The notes: generated by a model from the sequence alone, not told the origin. 45,436 bases of DNA from Arenimonas caeni (GCF_003024235.1 NZ_KZ679100.1:1-45436); one strand, 5' to 3'. Shown: positions 17,385 through 26,324, numbered from the stretch's first letter. Made by a program: numbers and translations.

Positions 17385-18671
17385 TTGTCCGCCACTGAAA
17401 CCACCTTCCTGCTGCTGGGCGTGCTGGCCGGCGCCGCGGTCGCCGCGCTGGTCGTGGCCTGGCTGTCGCGCGGCCCGCGCCAGGCGCTCGCGGCCGAGCT
17501 GGCCGAGGCCCGGTCCGCCCGCCAGGCGGCCGAGCAGCGTGCCGCCGCCGCCGAGGCCCGGGCCGCTGCGCTCGAGGCGCGGCTGGAGGCCGAGCAGGCT
17601 GCCGCCGACCAGCGCCTGCGCGACCTCGAAGGCAGCCGGGAGCGCCTGAAGGCCGAGTTCCAGGCCCTGGCCGCCGAAATCCTCGAAGACAAGTCGCGCC
17701 GCTTCGGCGAGCAGAACGTGGCCCAGCTGGGCCAGCTGCTCACCCCGCTGCGCGAACAGCTCGGCGACTTCCGCAAGGCCGTGGCCGACGCCTACGAGAA
17801 GGAAGGCCGCGAGCGCACCACGCTGCAGGCCGAACTCAAGCAGCTGCTCGAGCTCAACCGCCAGCTCAGCGACGAGGCCGGCCACCTCACCCGCGCGCTC
17901 ACCGCCGACAACCGCACGCAGGGCTACTGGGGCGAGCTCAAGCTCGAGCGCCTGCTCGAGATGGCCGGGCTGGAGAAGGGCCAGCAATACCTGACGCAGG
18001 AAACCTTCAAGGACGAGCACGGCGCCAGCTACCGCCCCGATGCCCTGCTGCTGCTGCCCGAGGACCGCAGGATCATCATCGACGCCAAGGTGGTGCTGCT
18101 CGACTACCAGCGCGCCTGCGGCACCGACGACGACGAGGAGCGCGAGCGTTTCCTGGGCCAGCACACCGCAGCCCTGAAGAACCACGTGCGCGAGCTGGGC
18201 GACAAGGACTACAGCCGCCTGCCCGGGCTGACCAGCCCCGACCTGGTGCTGATGTTCGTGCCGGTGGAGGCCGCCTTCCTCGAGGCCCTGCGCCGCGACA
18301 CCAGCCTTTACGACTACGCCTTCGACCGCAAGATCATCCTGGTCGGTCCCAGCAACCTGCTGGCCTCGCTGCGGCTGGTGGCCCAGATCTGGCGCACCGA
18401 GGCCCAGAACAGCAATGCCAGGGCCATCGCCGAACGCGGTGCGGCGCTGTACGACAAGTTCGTCGGCTTCGCCGAGGACCTGGGCAAGGTGGGCGAGGCG
18501 CTCGACCGGGCCCAGAAGGCCCACCAGGACGCCCTGGGCAAGCTCTCCAGCGGTCGCGGCAACCTGGTGCGCCAGGCCGAAATGCTGCGCAAGCTCGGCG
18601 TCGCACCGTCCAAGCGGCTGCCGCCGTCGCTGGCGGCCAATGCCGGCGATGACGGCGACGAGGCAGGCTAG
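17385..18671 (+). CDS. rmuC: RmuC-family DNA recombination protein
   Basis: Membrane-anchored relative of restriction-type nucleases that limits inverted-repeat recombination; the exact reaction is unsettled. The 428-residue product has an N-terminal membrane helix (about 7-27), a long Ala/Glu/Arg coiled coil (about 28-90) and the RmuC domain (about 120-390) with GYWGELKLERLLEMAGL, YRPDALLLLPEDRRIIIDAK (PD-(D/E)xK-like core) and LVLMFVPVEAAFLEAL. Start is TTG 17385 behind GGGGA; no ATG near the N-terminus would keep the membrane helix. Confidence 0.93.
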   Translation: MSATETTFLLLGVLAGAAVAALVVAWLSRGPRQALAAELAEARSARQAAEQRAAAAEARAAALEARLEAEQAAADQRLRDLEGSRERLKAEFQALAAEILEDKSRRFGEQNVAQLGQLLTPLREQLGDFRKAVADAYEKEGRERTTLQAELKQLLELNRQLSDEAGHLTRALTADNRTQGYWGELKLERLLEMAGLEKGQQYLTQETFKDEHGASYRPDALLLLPEDRRIIIDAKVVLLDYQRACGTDDDEERERFLGQHTAALKNHVRELGDKDYSRLPGLTSPDLVLMFVPVEAAFLEALRRDTSLYDYAFDRKIILVGPSNLLASLRLVAQIWRTEAQNSNARAIAERGAALYDKFVGFAEDLGKVGEALDRAQKAHQDALGKLSSGRGNLVRQAEMLRKLGVAPSKRLPPSLAANAGDDGDEAG

Positions 18672-18757
18672 GGCGGGTCGACAGGTTCCGCGGCTGCCTT
18701 CAGACTGACGGGCATGCCTGCTTCCCTTTTCCTGCAGACGGCCCCGGTGCGACGCTG

Positions 18758-19393
18758 ATGGGCGAGCAACCCGTCCTCCCGCCGCCGGGCGACTCGCTCG
18801 GCGAGCAACTGCGCGCCGCCATCGACCGCCTGCCCGAGGGCCCGATGCGCCTGGGCGAAGTGGTGGCCATATTCGGCGACGAAGGCCTGCTGCTGCTCAC
18901 CGCCCTGATGGTGCTGGTGTTCCTGGTGCCGGTGTCGATCCCGGGCGTGAGCACGGTGTTCGGCGGCGCGATCCTGCTGGTGGGCCTGAGCCGCCTGCGC
19001 GGCCGGCCGCTCTGGCTGCCGGGGAAACTGCGCGAGCGCGAACTGCCCGGCACCAGGGTGCGCGCCGCGCTCGAGACAGGCCTCGCCTGGGCGCGCCGCT
19101 TCGAGCGCATCAGCAAGCCGCATCGCCTGGCCTGGCTGGTCGAACGCCGTGGCTGGCTGCTGACCGGCAACCTGGCCTTCACCAGCGCCGCCGCCCTGCT
19201 GATGGCGCCGCTGGGGCTGATCCCTTTCAGCAACACGCTGCCGGCCATCGCGCTTTTGTTCTACGCGATCGGCTTCATCCAGCGCGATGGCGGCGCGGTG
19301 CTGGCCGGGCACCTGGCCCAGGTGGCCACCATCGTGTATTTCGCCTTCCTGGCGATGGGCGGCACGGCCGCCTTGTCGGCCCTGCTGGGCTGA
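18758..19393 (+). CDS. ExoD-family membrane protein
   Basis: 211-residue protein of the exopolysaccharide synthesis ExoD family, first described in rhizobia. The N-terminal cytosolic part carries LGEVVAIFGDEGLLLL, followed by VFLVPVSIPGVSTVFGGAILLVGL (about 45-75), which is the family signature. Two more hydrophobic blocks follow near 140-175 and 185-210. The role is poorly defined; export or membrane function is inferred. It starts 86 bp after rmuC on the same strand and may be cotranscribed. It has no polysaccharide genes beside it. Confidence 0.85.
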   Translation: MGEQPVLPPPGDSLGEQLRAAIDRLPEGPMRLGEVVAIFGDEGLLLLTALMVLVFLVPVSIPGVSTVFGGAILLVGLSRLRGRPLWLPGKLRERELPGTRVRAALETGLAWARRFERISKPHRLAWLVERRGWLLTGNLAFTSAAALLMAPLGLIPFSNTLPAIALLFYAIGFIQRDGGAVLAGHLAQVATIVYFAFLAMGGTAALSALLG

Positions 19394-19472
19394 GCCGGCC
19401 TTCACGCCACGTGGGTGGGCAGGCCCCGGGCGCTCGGGTTAGGCTTCGGGCTGGCTTGGGAGGAGCTTGAGC

Positions 19473-21029
19473 ATGCTGATGCGTCTGATGATGGTCGCCC
19501 TGCTGTGGCTGGCCGCCGGAACCGTGGCCATTGCGCAGGAGGCCAGCGGCGGCGAGGCCGCGACGCCGCCGACCATCGCGGAGCAGATCGACGGCGCGGT
19601 GCGCCCGGTCGCCGACGCGGTCTCGGGCGCGATCTTCCATTCGGTGCGGGTCGCCGGCACCGACGAAGAACCGGTGATGTTCCCGCTGATCGTCGGCTGG
19701 CTGATCCTGGCCAGCCTGGTGTTCACCTTCTACTTCCGCTTCATCAACGTGCGCGGCTTCAAGCACGGCCTGGACCTGATCCGGGGCAAGTACACCGCCG
19801 CCGACAATGACCATGCCGGCGAAGTCAGCCACTTCCGGGCGCTGACCTCGGCGGTGTCCGGCACGGTCGGCCTGGGCAACATCGCCGGCGTCGCCGTCGC
19901 CATCACCATCGGCGGCCCCGGTGCCACCTTCTGGATGATCCTGGCCGGCCTGCTGGGCATGAGCACGAAGTTCGTCGAGTGCACCCTGGGCGTGATGTAC
20001 CGGCTGGAGAAGCCCGACGGCACGGTGTCGGGCGGCCCGATGTACTACCTCAGCCGCGGCATCGCCGAGAACTATCCGCGCCTGCGCAGCTTCGGTGCGT
20101 TCCTGGCCTTCGTCTTCGCCATCTGCACGATGCTGGGCGCCATCGGCGCGGGCGCGATGTTCCAGGCCAACCAGGCCTATGCGCAGATCGCCAACGTCAC
20201 CCAGGACGCCATCCCCAACGGCGGGCTGTGGTTCGGCGTGCTCTACGCCGTGCTGGGCGGCGTGGTCGTGATCGGCGGCATCACCCGCATCGGCAGCGTC
20301 ACCGCCCGGCTGGTGCCGGGCATGGCGGCCCTCTACCTGATCGGCGCGCTGTTCGTGATCCTGGTGAACCTGCCGCAGGTGCCGGGTGCGTTCATGGCCA
20401 TCATCGACGGTGCATTCACCGCCGAGGGCGTGGCCGGCGGCGTGCTGGGCGCGCTGATCCAGGGCTTCCGCCGCGCCGCGTTCTCGAACGAGGCCGGCCT
20501 GGGCTCGGCGGCGATCGCGCACTCGGCGGTCAAGACCCGGGAGCCGGTCACCGAGGGCTTCGTCGCGCTCTGGGAGCCGTTCATCGACACCGTGGTGATC
20601 TGCACCATGACGGCGCTGGTGATCATCATCACCAACCAGCATGTTGTCGGCGGCGCCGACGGCGTGCAGCTGACGTCCAACGCCTTCGCCACGGTCGCGC
20701 CCTGGTTCCCGTACGCGCTGGCGGTGGTGGTGCTGTTGTTCGCCTTCTCCACCACCATCACCTGGGCCTACTACGGCGCCAAGGCCTGCAGCTTCCTGTT
20801 TCGCGAGTCCAAGGTCGCGCTCTACGGCTTCAAGGTCTTCTACCTGTCGATGGCGGTGGTCGGCTGCACGATGCCGCTGGCGAGCATCGTGGACGTCGCC
20901 GACGCGCTGCTGTTCATCATGGCCATCCCGAACCTGATCGGCGTCTACCTGCTGATGCCGGTGGTGAAGAAGCACCTCGACAGCTACTGGGCGCGCCTGA
21001 AGTCCGGCGAGATCCGCAAGGTAGCCTGA
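19473..21029 (+). CDS. Sodium:alanine (or glycine) symporter, AgcS family
   Basis: Inner-membrane Na+-coupled carrier of 518 residues. Family marks: SAVSGTVGLGNIAGVAVAI, a GPGATFWMIL stretch, FRRAAFSNEAGLGSAAIAHSA (the classical signature) and WAYYGAKACSFL. It has an N-terminal hydrophobic, signal-like segment (AQEASGGEAATPP follows) with a periplasmic region before the first core helix, longer than in compact homologues. I start at ATG 19473 because GGGAGGAG (19458-19465) is well spaced; a TTG at 19467 is possible. A REP unit and a strong terminator follow the stop. Confidence 0.93.
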   Translation: MLMRLMMVALLWLAAGTVAIAQEASGGEAATPPTIAEQIDGAVRPVADAVSGAIFHSVRVAGTDEEPVMFPLIVGWLILASLVFTFYFRFINVRGFKHGLDLIRGKYTAADNDHAGEVSHFRALTSAVSGTVGLGNIAGVAVAITIGGPGATFWMILAGLLGMSTKFVECTLGVMYRLEKPDGTVSGGPMYYLSRGIAENYPRLRSFGAFLAFVFAICTMLGAIGAGAMFQANQAYAQIANVTQDAIPNGGLWFGVLYAVLGGVVVIGGITRIGSVTARLVPGMAALYLIGALFVILVNLPQVPGAFMAIIDGAFTAEGVAGGVLGALIQGFRRAAFSNEAGLGSAAIAHSAVKTREPVTEGFVALWEPFIDTVVICTMTALVIIITNQHVVGGADGVQLTSNAFATVAPWFPYALAVVVLLFAFSTTITWAYYGAKACSFLFRESKVALYGFKVFYLSMAVVGCTMPLASIVDVADALLFIMAIPNLIGVYLLMPVVKKHLDSYWARLKSGEIRKVA

Positions 21030-21040
21030 CCCCGAAAGAC

Positions 21041-21065
21041 CCTGTAGGAGCGCCTTCAGGCGCGA
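21041..21065 (+). repeat. REP palindrome after agcS
   Basis: CCTGTAGGAGCGCCTTCAGG then CGCGA: the REP unit also seen at 3889-3967 and, inverted, at 21860-21885. It begins 12 bp after the symporter stop and is followed by a terminator hairpin. Confidence 0.85.
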
Positions 21066-21078
21066 CCGCAACACCCCG

Positions 21079-21112
21079 AACGGCGCGGGCCACCCCCGCG
21101 CCGTTTGCTTTT
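21079..21112 (+). terminator. Rho-independent terminator after agcS
   Basis: Stem AACGGCGCGGG (21079-21089) with CCCGCGCCGTT (21095-21105), loop of 5 nt, followed by TGCTTTT. The stem sequence is nearly the same as that of the minus-strand terminator at 21816-21849. Confidence 0.85.
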
Positions 21113-21171
21113 CCACCGACGTATCGAGCCAATCCTGCAACCGGGACAATGCCTTCGTTGCCTTCAAACGA

Positions 21172-21672
21172 TCAGTCCGGAAGTGAAACGCGCGCCTGCT
21201 CACAGAGACGGGTCATCTCCTCCTGCTCTGGCGTCCCGGCGAACGTCGTGTCGCGCATGATTTCGGCGAGTGAGACCGCAAGCTCCCGAAGCAGACGATG
21301 CAGGTCTGCCATGCGTTCGTGCCGGGCGTGGAGCTCGGAAAGCACGTCCTCGTGCCTTGAAGCGCCAAGCATTGCGCCGAAGTGTTCTTGGAAGTGGTGG
21401 ACGACCTCGTTCCGATCCTTCACAACTCTGCCGAGGAAGTCGGCAAGCCGGTTTGAGTCATCCTCTGTCGCTTCGAGGAACCTGCCTGCGACTTCGCCGA
21501 GGTACTTCTTGTGGAGACGGGCATGGCTCCAAAGTTGCGAGCCCACGGAGGAGTCTCCCCGTTCCTGGAAAGGAACCAGGAACTTGAAGAGCCGCTCGAT
21601 CTCCTGGCTTGTCAGGACGATGGCGCCTACCGCACAAGCGATCTTCACGTTCGGGTCCAGTGGTTCTGCCAT
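21172..21672 (-). CDS. HEPN-like hypothetical protein
   Basis: A 166-residue, all-helical, cytosolic-looking protein that I do not recognise as a named family. The segment FLGRVVKDRNEVVHHFQEHF (about residues 80-98) contains R-N-x3-H, the R-x4-H pattern of HEPN domains, whose members are often RNases in toxin, abortive-infection or RNA-processing systems; the Asn after Arg is also usual. The N-terminus (VGAIVLTSQEIERLFKFLVP) and C-terminal helices fit a HEPN bundle. GC content is visibly lower than in neighbouring genes. It stands alone on the minus strand between two mirrored REP-plus-terminator units, which points to a recent acquisition. No antitoxin-like partner (MNT) is seen. Gene call good, function speculative. 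Confidence 0.6.
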   Translation of the reverse strand: MAEPLDPNVKIACAVGAIVLTSQEIERLFKFLVPFQERGDSSVGSQLWSHARLHKKYLGEVAGRFLEATEDDSNRLADFLGRVVKDRNEVVHHFQEHFGAMLGASRHEDVLSELHARHERMADLHRLLRELAVSLAEIMRDTTFAGTPEQEEMTRLCEQARVSLPD

Positions 21673-21815
21673 TGCATTCGATCCCCGTGGGCTGGCACCT
21701 GCAGGGCGCCGGAATCTCCAATTTACAGGACTGCCTTTGCGTTCCGATCCTGCCCGACCGGACGGCGAAGGGCTGACGCATTCGTCCGCGAGGTGGCACG
21801 ACCTGCAAGCCCGGG

Positions 21816-21849
21816 AAAAAACAAACGGCGCGGGGTTTCCGCGCCGTTT
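21816..21849 (-). terminator. Rho-independent terminator of the nhaC-apc-nss operon
   Basis: On the minus strand AAACGGCGCGG pairs with CCGCGCCGTTT (21823-21833 with 21839-21849), followed by six T residues (genomic A tract 21816-21821). It lies about 50 bp after the NSS stop and upstream of the HEPN-like start. Confidence 0.85.
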
Positions 21850-21859
21850 GGGTGAGGCT

Positions 21860-21885
21860 TCGCGCCTGAAGGCGCTCCTACAGGG
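21860..21885 (-). repeat. REP palindrome after the NSS gene
   Basis: The minus-strand copy of the GTAGGAGCGCCTTCAGGCGC unit, 12 bp after the NSS stop at 21898. It mirrors the copy at 21041-21065 across the HEPN-like gene. Confidence 0.85.
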
Positions 21886-21897
21886 AGAGTAGGGCGT

Positions 21898-23253
21898 TCA
21901 GCCGGCGAGCTTCATGTAGAGGATGAGCAGGACCATGCCGGGGGCGAGGATGCCGCACAGGACTTTCCAGGCGGTGTAGCCGCCGTTGCCCAGGTCCGGG
22001 AGTTCGCCGCGGCTGATGTCCTTGCGCAGGACCCAGGCCGCGAATACGGCGATCAGCAGGCCGCCGACGGGCAGCATCAGGTCGGAGGCGATGAATTCGA
22101 CCGCGCCCTGAAGGTCGCGGCCGAAGATGCGCACGCTGGCCCAGACGTTGAAGCCCAGCGCCGTCACCAGGCCAAGCGCCCAGATGACCGCCGCGGCCAG
22201 CAGCGCCGCCGACTTGCGGCTGAAGCGCCCCTTTTCCACGATGAAGGCGGTGGGCGGCTCGAGCAGGGAGATCGACGAAGTCCAGGCCGCCACCGCCAGC
22301 AGCACGAAGAAGGCGATGGCATACGGGATGCCGAACGCCATGTCGTTGAAGGCCAGCGGCAGCGAGGTGAAGATCAGGCCCGGGCCGCCGCCGGCCGGGT
22401 CGATGCCGAAGGCGAACACCACCGGGAAGATCGCCAGGCCGGCCAGCAGCGCCACCGAGGTGTCGGTGAGCGCGACCGTGGCGGCCACGCGCGGGATCGA
22501 GATGTCCCTGGGCAGGTAGGCGCCGTAGGTCATGATGCCGCACATGCCCAGGCTCAGCGAGAAGAAGGCCTGGCCCAGCGCCGCCAGCCAGGTGCTGCCG
22601 TGCACCTTGCTGAAGTCGGGGGTGAACAGGAACTCGAAGGCCTGGCCGACCTTGCCGGTGCTCAGGCCGTAGGCGAAAAGGCCCAGCAGGATCAGGAACA
22701 GCAGCGGCATCAGGAACTTCACCGCGCGCTCGAGGCCCTTCTCCACGCCCATCGCCACCACGCCGACGGTGAGCAGCATGAACACCGTGTGCCAGAACAC
22801 CAGCGTGCCCGGGCTGCCGAGCATGGCGGTGAAGGTCGCGTCCGGGTCGGTGATCGGCGCGCCGCCGAACAACTGCTCCACGTACAGCCAGGCGTAGTGC
22901 AGGGTCCAGCCGCCGACCACGCTGTAGAAGCTCAGGATCATCACGGCCGCAGCCATGCCGATCCAGCCGATCACCACCCAGCCCTTCGAATGCCCGCCTT
23001 CGCTCGTGAGCTTGCGCAGCGTGTTCACCGGGCTCATGCGGCCGTGCCGGCCCATCAGGATCTCGGCGGCCATGATCGGCAGGCCCACCAGGGCGATGCA
23101 GCCCAGGTAGATCAGCACGAACGCGCCGCCGCCGTTGTCGCTGGCGAGGTAGGGGAAGCGCCAGATGTTGCCCAGCCCCACCGCGGATCCACTGGCGGCG
23201 AGGATGAACGCCAGGCGCGATGACCACATTCCGTGGACGGATTCTCCCTGCAT
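21898..23253 (-). CDS. Sodium-dependent neurotransmitter/amino acid symporter (NSS family)
   Basis: LeuT-fold Na+-coupled transporter of 451 residues, 11-12 membrane helices. The first helix carries ILAASGSAVGLGNIWRFPYLASDNGGGAF, with the unwound region and Na+ ligands typical of the family. SFYSVVGGW is the helix 3 substrate-site region, and SLSLGMCGIMTYGAY matches helix 6. Bacterial members take up tryptophan, tyrosine, leucine and similar amino acids; the substrate here is not predictable. Third gene of a minus-strand unit, 24 bp after the APC permease, with a GGGAGG site 10 nt before the ATG. Confidence 0.93.
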   Translation of the reverse strand: MQGESVHGMWSSRLAFILAASGSAVGLGNIWRFPYLASDNGGGAFVLIYLGCIALVGLPIMAAEILMGRHGRMSPVNTLRKLTSEGGHSKGWVVIGWIGMAAAVMILSFYSVVGGWTLHYAWLYVEQLFGGAPITDPDATFTAMLGSPGTLVFWHTVFMLLTVGVVAMGVEKGLERAVKFLMPLLFLILLGLFAYGLSTGKVGQAFEFLFTPDFSKVHGSTWLAALGQAFFSLSLGMCGIMTYGAYLPRDISIPRVAATVALTDTSVALLAGLAIFPVVFAFGIDPAGGGPGLIFTSLPLAFNDMAFGIPYAIAFFVLLAVAAWTSSISLLEPPTAFIVEKGRFSRKSAALLAAAVIWALGLVTALGFNVWASVRIFGRDLQGAVEFIASDLMLPVGGLLIAVFAAWVLRKDISRGELPDLGNGGYTAWKVLCGILAPGMVLLILYMKLAG

Positions 23254-23277
23254 CGCCAGTTTGCCTCCCGGTTTGCG

Positions 23278-24765
23278 TCAGCGGCCCTGGCGCAGCAGGC
23301 TGTGCCGGTAGCCGTAGCCGAAGTAGATGGTGAAGCCAACGACCGTCCACGCGGCGAGAAGGACCCAGTTGTACCAGCCCATGAAGAACACCAGCGCCAG
23401 GCAGGACAGCGCGCCGAGCGTGCCGACCACCGGCGCCAGCGGCACCTTGAACGGGCGCGCCAGGTCCGGACGGGTGCGGCGAAGCACCATCACGCCGATG
23501 CACACCGTGGCGAAGGCGAGCAGGGTACCCATCGAGACCAGGTCGCCCAGCACGCCCAGCGGGAAGAACGCCGCCAGCAGGGCCGCGACGATCGCCACCA
23601 CCACGGTGGCCTTGTGCGGGGTGCCGAAGCGCGGGTGGGCCTTGCCTAAGAACTTGGGCATCAGGCCGTCGCGCGACATGGCGAAGAAGATGCGCGGCTG
23701 GCCCATCAGCATCACCAGGATCACCGAGCTCAGGCCTGCCACGGCGCCGACCTCGACCGCGAGCTTGAGCCAGGCCAGGTCGGCGTAGGGCTCGAGCGCG
23801 GTGGCCACCGGCTTGGCGGTGCCCAGGTCGGTGTAGGGCACCATGCCGGTGAGCACGGCGGCGACGGCGATGTAGAGCAGGGTGCAGACCACCAGCGAGC
23901 CGAGGATGCCGATCGGCATGTCGCGCTGCGGGTTCTTGGCCTCCTGCGCCGCGGTCGAGACCGCGTCGAAGCCGATGTAGGCGAAGAACACGATCGAGGC
24001 GCCGCGCAGCACGCCCTCGATGCCGAAGCGGTCGCCGCCCTGGTTCTCGGGGATGAAGGGCACCCAGTTGTCGGCGTTGACGTACTGCATGCCGAAGCCG
24101 ATCAGGGCCAGGATCACCACCATCTTGATCGCCACGATGATGGCGTTGGCGGTGGCCGACTGCTGCATGCCGACGTAGCACAGCGTGCCCACGGCGGCGA
24201 TGATCAGCACCGCCGGCAGGTTGAACAGCGCGCCGGTCATGACGAACTCACCGTTGGTGTAGGTGAAGGGTGCCGAGGCCAGCCAGGCCGGGAATGTCCA
24301 GTCCATGCCCGCCATGCCCGCCAGGTTCTCCAGCAGGCTGATCGTGTAGGCCGACCAGCCGACGGCGACGGCCGAGGCCGCGAACAAGTACTCGAGCACC
24401 AGGCTCCAGCCCACGAACCAGGCCACCGCTTCGCCGAGGGTGGCGTAGGTGTAGCTGTAGGCGCTGCCCGAGACCGGGATCATCGCGGCGAACTCGGCAT
24501 AGCACAGGCCGGCGAAGGCGCAGGCCAGGCCGGCGAGCACGAAGCTGAGCATGATGGCCGGGCCGGCGTGGTTGGCCGCGGCCTGGCCCGTCATCACGAA
24601 GATACCGGCGCCGATGATGGCGCCGATGCCCAGCAGCACCAGGTGCCGGGCGGTGAGCACGCGCTTGAGGTTGGCCTCGCCGCGCAGCGAGCCCTCGACG
24701 GGTTCGCCGGCATCCACGTGCGGCGCGGGCGCCACCGGCTTGACGATCAGAAGGTCTTTGAACAT
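23278..24765 (-). CDS. APC-family amino acid permease (CAT/YfnA-like)
   Basis: Inner-membrane amino acid carrier of 495 residues and about 12 helices. It has LGIGAIIGAGIFVMTGQAA in helix 1 (the APC fold substrate/backbone motif), CYAEFAAMIPVSGSAYSYTYATLGE, and FFAYIGFDAVSTAAQEAKNPQRDMPIGI, a stretch shared with the cationic amino acid transporter branch and B. subtilis YfnA. Specificity is not readable. Lies 34 bp downstream of nhaC and 24 bp upstream of the NSS gene. Confidence 0.93.
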   Translation of the reverse strand: MFKDLLIVKPVAPAPHVDAGEPVEGSLRGEANLKRVLTARHLVLLGIGAIIGAGIFVMTGQAAANHAGPAIMLSFVLAGLACAFAGLCYAEFAAMIPVSGSAYSYTYATLGEAVAWFVGWSLVLEYLFAASAVAVGWSAYTISLLENLAGMAGMDWTFPAWLASAPFTYTNGEFVMTGALFNLPAVLIIAAVGTLCYVGMQQSATANAIIVAIKMVVILALIGFGMQYVNADNWVPFIPENQGGDRFGIEGVLRGASIVFFAYIGFDAVSTAAQEAKNPQRDMPIGILGSLVVCTLLYIAVAAVLTGMVPYTDLGTAKPVATALEPYADLAWLKLAVEVGAVAGLSSVILVMLMGQPRIFFAMSRDGLMPKFLGKAHPRFGTPHKATVVVAIVAALLAAFFPLGVLGDLVSMGTLLAFATVCIGVMVLRRTRPDLARPFKVPLAPVVGTLGALSCLALVFFMGWYNWVLLAAWTVVGFTIYFGYGYRHSLLRQGR

Positions 24766-24799
24766 GGGTTGGTCCGATTGGTGACGTGCGTTGCGGGAC

Positions 24800-26287
24800 T
24801 CAGTGCTCGCGGCGGTGGGCCACGACGGCCTTCGGCTCGAGCCTGAGGATCTTGAATCCGATGTAGGCCAGGATCGCGGCCAGCACCGGGTTGATGAGGT
24901 TGAACAGCGCGTAGGGCAGGTAGTCGAGCGTGGCCACGCCGAGCGTGGCGGCCATGTACGCGCCGCAGGTGTTCCAGGGGATCAGCGGCGAGGTGATGGT
25001 GCCGGCGTCCTCGAGCGCGCGCGAGAGGTTCTCGGGCGCGAGGCCGCGCTTTTCGTATTCGCTCTTGTAGATGCGGCCCGGCAGCACGATGGCCAGGTAC
25101 TGGTCGGCCGCCAGGATGTTGGTGCCGAAGGCCGTCACCAGCGTGGCGACGATCAGCGAGCCCGTGGAGCGGGCCATCCGGAGCACGCTGCGGATCAGGC
25201 GCTCGAGCAGGCCCACCTTCTCCATCACCGCGCCGAAGGTCATGGCGCAGATGATCAGCCAGACGGTGTTGAGCATGCTGGCCATGCCGCCGCGGTTGAG
25301 CAGTTCGTCCACGTTTGCGTTGCCGCTGTCGCCCTTGTAGCCGTCGAACAGCGCCGTCCAGGCGCCCGAGAGCAGGGCCATCGGCCGCGACAGGGCCTCG
25401 TTGCCGGCCAGCTTCACCACCAGGTCGGGCTGGAAGATCACCGCGAAGACCGCGCCGAGCAGGGCGCCGATGAAGATGGTGGGGAAGGCCGGGAGGCGGC
25501 GCACCGCCAGCACGAACACCACCAGCAGCGGGATCAGCAGGTGCGGCCCGAGGGTGAACTGCTTCTGCAGCTCGTTCGACAGGTCGCCGAAGCCGACCGC
25601 CGCGGTGCCGGCCTCGGCGCCCAGGCCGAGGATCGCGAAACCGATGATGGCCAGCGCCAGGCTGGGCAGGGTGGTCCAGCTCATGTGTTTGACGTGGGCG
25701 AACAGCTCGCCGCCCGCGGCCGCCGGGGCGAGGTTGGTCGTGTCCGACAGCGGGGAGAGCTTGTCGCCGAAGTAGGCGCCGGAAATGATGGCGCCGGCGG
25801 TGATGGCCACGTCCAGGCCCAGGCCCTGGGCCACGCCGATCAGGGCCACGCCCAGGGTGCCGGCCACGGTCCAGGAACTGCCGATGGTCAGCGCGACGAT
25901 GGCGCACACCACGCACACGGCCGGGTAGAAGTAAGACGGGTGCAACACGGCCAGGCCATAGTGGATCATCGTGGGCACGGCGCCGGAGAGGATCCAGGTG
26001 CCGATCAGCGCGCCGACCGAGAGCAGGATCAGGATGGCGGTGGCGGAAATCGAGATGCCGCTGACGATCGCGTCCTGCACCACGTCCCAGCGCATGCCGT
26101 TGCGCAGGCCGACGAGGGCGGCCACGCCGGCCGCGACCAGCAGGGAGATCTGGTTGGCGCCGTAGGAGGCGTTGTCGGCGTAGAGGTAGACCGCCAGGGG
26201 CAGCAGGATGAACAGCACCAGCAGCGGCAGCAGGGCCTGAAGCAGGGTCGGTTCGCGGGCCGTCGCGGCCGGCGCGGTGTCGCTCAT
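24800..26287 (-). CDS. nhaC: Na+/H+ antiporter NhaC
   Basis: Inner-membrane sodium/proton exchanger of 495 residues. Diagnostic stretches are SWTVAGTLGVALIGVAQGLGL, ISGAYFGDKLSPLSDTTNLAPA (the NhaC core motif with Asp and Ser/Thr residues) and, near the C-terminus, LIPWNTCGAYMAATLGVATL. It leads the three-gene transporter unit. TACACT lies about 32 bp before the ATG. It could recycle the Na+ imported by the downstream symporters; some homologues exchange malate/lactate, so ion exchange alone is not certain. Confidence 0.92.
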   Translation of the reverse strand: MSDTAPAATAREPTLLQALLPLLVLFILLPLAVYLYADNASYGANQISLLVAAGVAALVGLRNGMRWDVVQDAIVSGISISATAILILLSVGALIGTWILSGAVPTMIHYGLAVLHPSYFYPAVCVVCAIVALTIGSSWTVAGTLGVALIGVAQGLGLDVAITAGAIISGAYFGDKLSPLSDTTNLAPAAAGGELFAHVKHMSWTTLPSLALAIIGFAILGLGAEAGTAAVGFGDLSNELQKQFTLGPHLLIPLLVVFVLAVRRLPAFPTIFIGALLGAVFAVIFQPDLVVKLAGNEALSRPMALLSGAWTALFDGYKGDSGNANVDELLNRGGMASMLNTVWLIICAMTFGAVMEKVGLLERLIRSVLRMARSTGSLIVATLVTAFGTNILAADQYLAIVLPGRIYKSEYEKRGLAPENLSRALEDAGTITSPLIPWNTCGAYMAATLGVATLDYLPYALFNLINPVLAAILAYIGFKILRLEPKAVVAHRREH

Positions 26288-26318
26288 GTTGCACTCTCTC
26301 CCCAGAGGTAATCGCCCG

Positions 26319-26324
26319 AGTGTA
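26319..26324 (-). promoter_or_regulatory. -10 element of nhaC operon
   Basis: TACACT in the context GGTTACACTCGGG on the minus strand, with the ATG about 32 bp downstream. The same TTACACT word precedes the DUF2339-like gene, mccB and leucine dehydrogenase. No clear -35. Confidence 0.4.
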
